Source: an uncultured Collinsella sp. | GTDB lineage: Bacteria > Actinomycetota > Coriobacteriia > Coriobacteriales > Coriobacteriaceae | Direction of reading: 5' to 3' | Assembly (NCBI GenBank): GCA_902478945.1 | Contig: CABSMX010000050.1 | Span: forward strand, 1 to 14,578 | DNA: 14,578 bases | Part shown: in pieces, positions 13,571 through 14,578 of the stretch | Position numbering within the stretch: the stretch's first letter is position 1 | How the letters are laid out: the number at the start of each line of letters is the position of its first letter | Notes under the pieces: generated by a model | Databases searched by the model: none | Told to the model about the DNA's origin: nothing | What the model saw: the letters and a program-made list of their open reading frames with translations, nothing else | Translations under genes and position numbers: made by a program

Positions 13571-14566
13571 CGCAAGAAGTCGTAGATGCGGACGCACTTC
13601 CGATAATGCGAATCTTTCAACAGAGCCCTCTTCTTGGCAGGGTCGTTTCCCACGTCAGCCAGTGCCCGCTTCAGCAACGCTTCCAAGTCGTCGACGTCCA
13701 TCTCTTCCTCTGAAAGGCACGGGATGAACGCGAACGGGCTCTTTGGCGCGCATGCATTCGCAAGGCCCTTTATGCTCAGCGACCCTTCGAATCTGCGACG
13801 AGTCGCAGGCATCGATTTGCGGAACGTTTCGCTTCGATAGCTATCAATCGAGGTGAGCGTTGGGAGATAAGTCGCTATGTCCTTACCGACCTCTCCACCG
13901 AGTCCGCGCGTGTACTTGAAGACAGGCATGTTGTTGGGCCGTTGGCGCACGTACATGTTGAGGTAGTTCTCGACGATGAACTTTGGGTCATAGCGAAGGT
14001 TATCGAGCACGATGTCCTCGAAGATATCTTCAGGTGAAATCGGCTTTCCGATGCTACTTGGTGACACCGACAGGCCGATGACGATCTTCTGGTCCGGGTC
14101 AAGGTCGTTGAGGACATTGTCTATCCCTGAGACGATGATGTCGGAACTCGGGTCGATATGCTCCGCAAGCCTGAACACGCTGCCCCTCAACTCGCGGATA
14201 AATCGCGTGCTATACATTTTCCGGAAGCTGCGCATCGCATCGTAGATCGACTCGAAGTCATCCGTGGTGATCTTCGTCATCGAAAGCGTACGGCCACCGA
14301 AACTCATAGCAATCTCGCCAACAGAGGTGTCGGTTGCGTGCTGAACGAAGATGAGCCGCTTGCCCAGCCGTTTGAGCTTGTCATCTGGTAGGCATTCGCA
14401 GATGTCACCCAGTATCGACCTGATGTTCTCGTCTTGAATCGAATAACCGAGGAAGATGACGGGATACTCGACGAAGAGGGTGAGCAGCTTCGCCGAGAGA
14501 TACTTCCTCTTCTGCGCGAACTCCGCATAGTCAGCGCTGGTCAGGACGATGCTTCCCGCCCTCGAG
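13558..14566 (-). CDS. SIR2-like domain protein, C-terminal part (5' end cut by contig end)
   Basis: The frame is open from the contig end to TAG at 13558-13560, giving 335 native residues. The first visible part, GSIVLTSADYAEFAQKRKYL followed by SAKLLTLFVEYPVIFLGYSI and QDENIRSILGDI, is the signature of the end of a SIR2_2-type NAD-binding domain. Bacterial relatives cleave NAD+ on phage infection and cause abortive infection. After it comes a helical C-terminal region (about 200 residues) of unknown fold, probably a sensing part. An internal ATG at 14305-14307 should not be taken as the start because the domain runs through it. The composition is less GC-rich than most of the window, a sign of transfer. 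The N-terminal NAD pocket is missing, so activity cannot be judged. Confidence 0.8.
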
Positions 14567-14578
14567 CTGTCTCTTATA
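14567..14578. other. Sequencing-adapter remnant (Nextera/Tn5 mosaic end)
   Basis: The last 12 bases, CTGTCTCTTATA, are identical to the start of the Nextera transposase adapter read-through sequence (CTGTCTCTTATACACATCT). Their position at the exact end of the sequence makes untrimmed adapter much more likely than native DNA. The few residues they add to the SIR2-like frame are not real. Confidence 0.9.

Noticed and set aside
1..14578. CRISPR array
   Set aside because: No set of regularly spaced short direct repeats was seen; the repeats present are palindromes, inverted ends or a single duplication.

Overview
The window looks like a contig from a high-GC, Gram-positive gut actinobacterium of the Coriobacteriia, most likely Collinsella or a close relative. 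That rests on overall composition, codon use and general protein character, not on a marker gene, so it is an inference. Both ends look like assembly breaks. The left end starts inside an IS3-family transposase gene. The right end finishes with 12 bases identical to the Illumina Nextera (Tn5 mosaic end) adapter, so bases 14567-14578 are very probably not native DNA.

Layout. 1-129: 3' end of an IS3-type transposase. 130-458: non-coding mosaic holding two copies of the terminator and 3' end of a tRNA-Leu(UAA) gene, separated by a small palindrome-rich segment. 459-543 (-): the intact tRNA-Leu. 575-1198 (-): membrane-anchored repeat-type protein. 1362-2035 (+): an orphan galactitol-type PTS IIB protein followed by a VOC-fold protein, closed by a bidirectional terminator. 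2112-4737 (-): a three-gene operon of a UBA-like/DUF4342-type membrane protein, an OmpR-type response regulator and a sensor histidine kinase. 4993-5175: a MITE-like element with 29-bp inverted ends. 5295-6824 (+): a type IV toxin-antitoxin pair of the AbiE type (AbiEi antitoxin, AbiEii nucleotidyltransferase) with an apparently leaderless, self-regulated promoter. 6898-8331 (-): an unusual protein joining a degenerate N6-adenine-methylase-like region to an HsdS-like target-recognition domain. 8621-12671 (+), divergent from it: an unknown CxxC protein, a VirD4/TraG-like ATPase without membrane segments, a ClpP-like serine protease with a complete catalytic triad, and an unknown acidic protein. 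12759-13196 (+): small two-helix membrane protein. 13197-13557: non-coding region with a perfect 36-bp palindrome. 13558-14566 (-): the C-terminal part of a SIR2-like protein of the type found in anti-phage systems, cut by the contig end.

How the parts may work together. The left third is ordinary chromosome with a tRNA-associated insertion scar. From about 4990 rightward the content is accessory: a MITE, a toxin-antitoxin pair, an orphan specificity-like protein, a solitary coupling-type ATPase next to a protease, and a SIR2 gene. This reads as a defence or mobility island. The best candidate for an undescribed system is 6898-12671. A soluble VirD4-like ATPase beside a ClpP-like peptidase, with no relaxase or mating-pair-formation genes nearby and a divergent DNA-recognition-like protein, does not match any system I can name.
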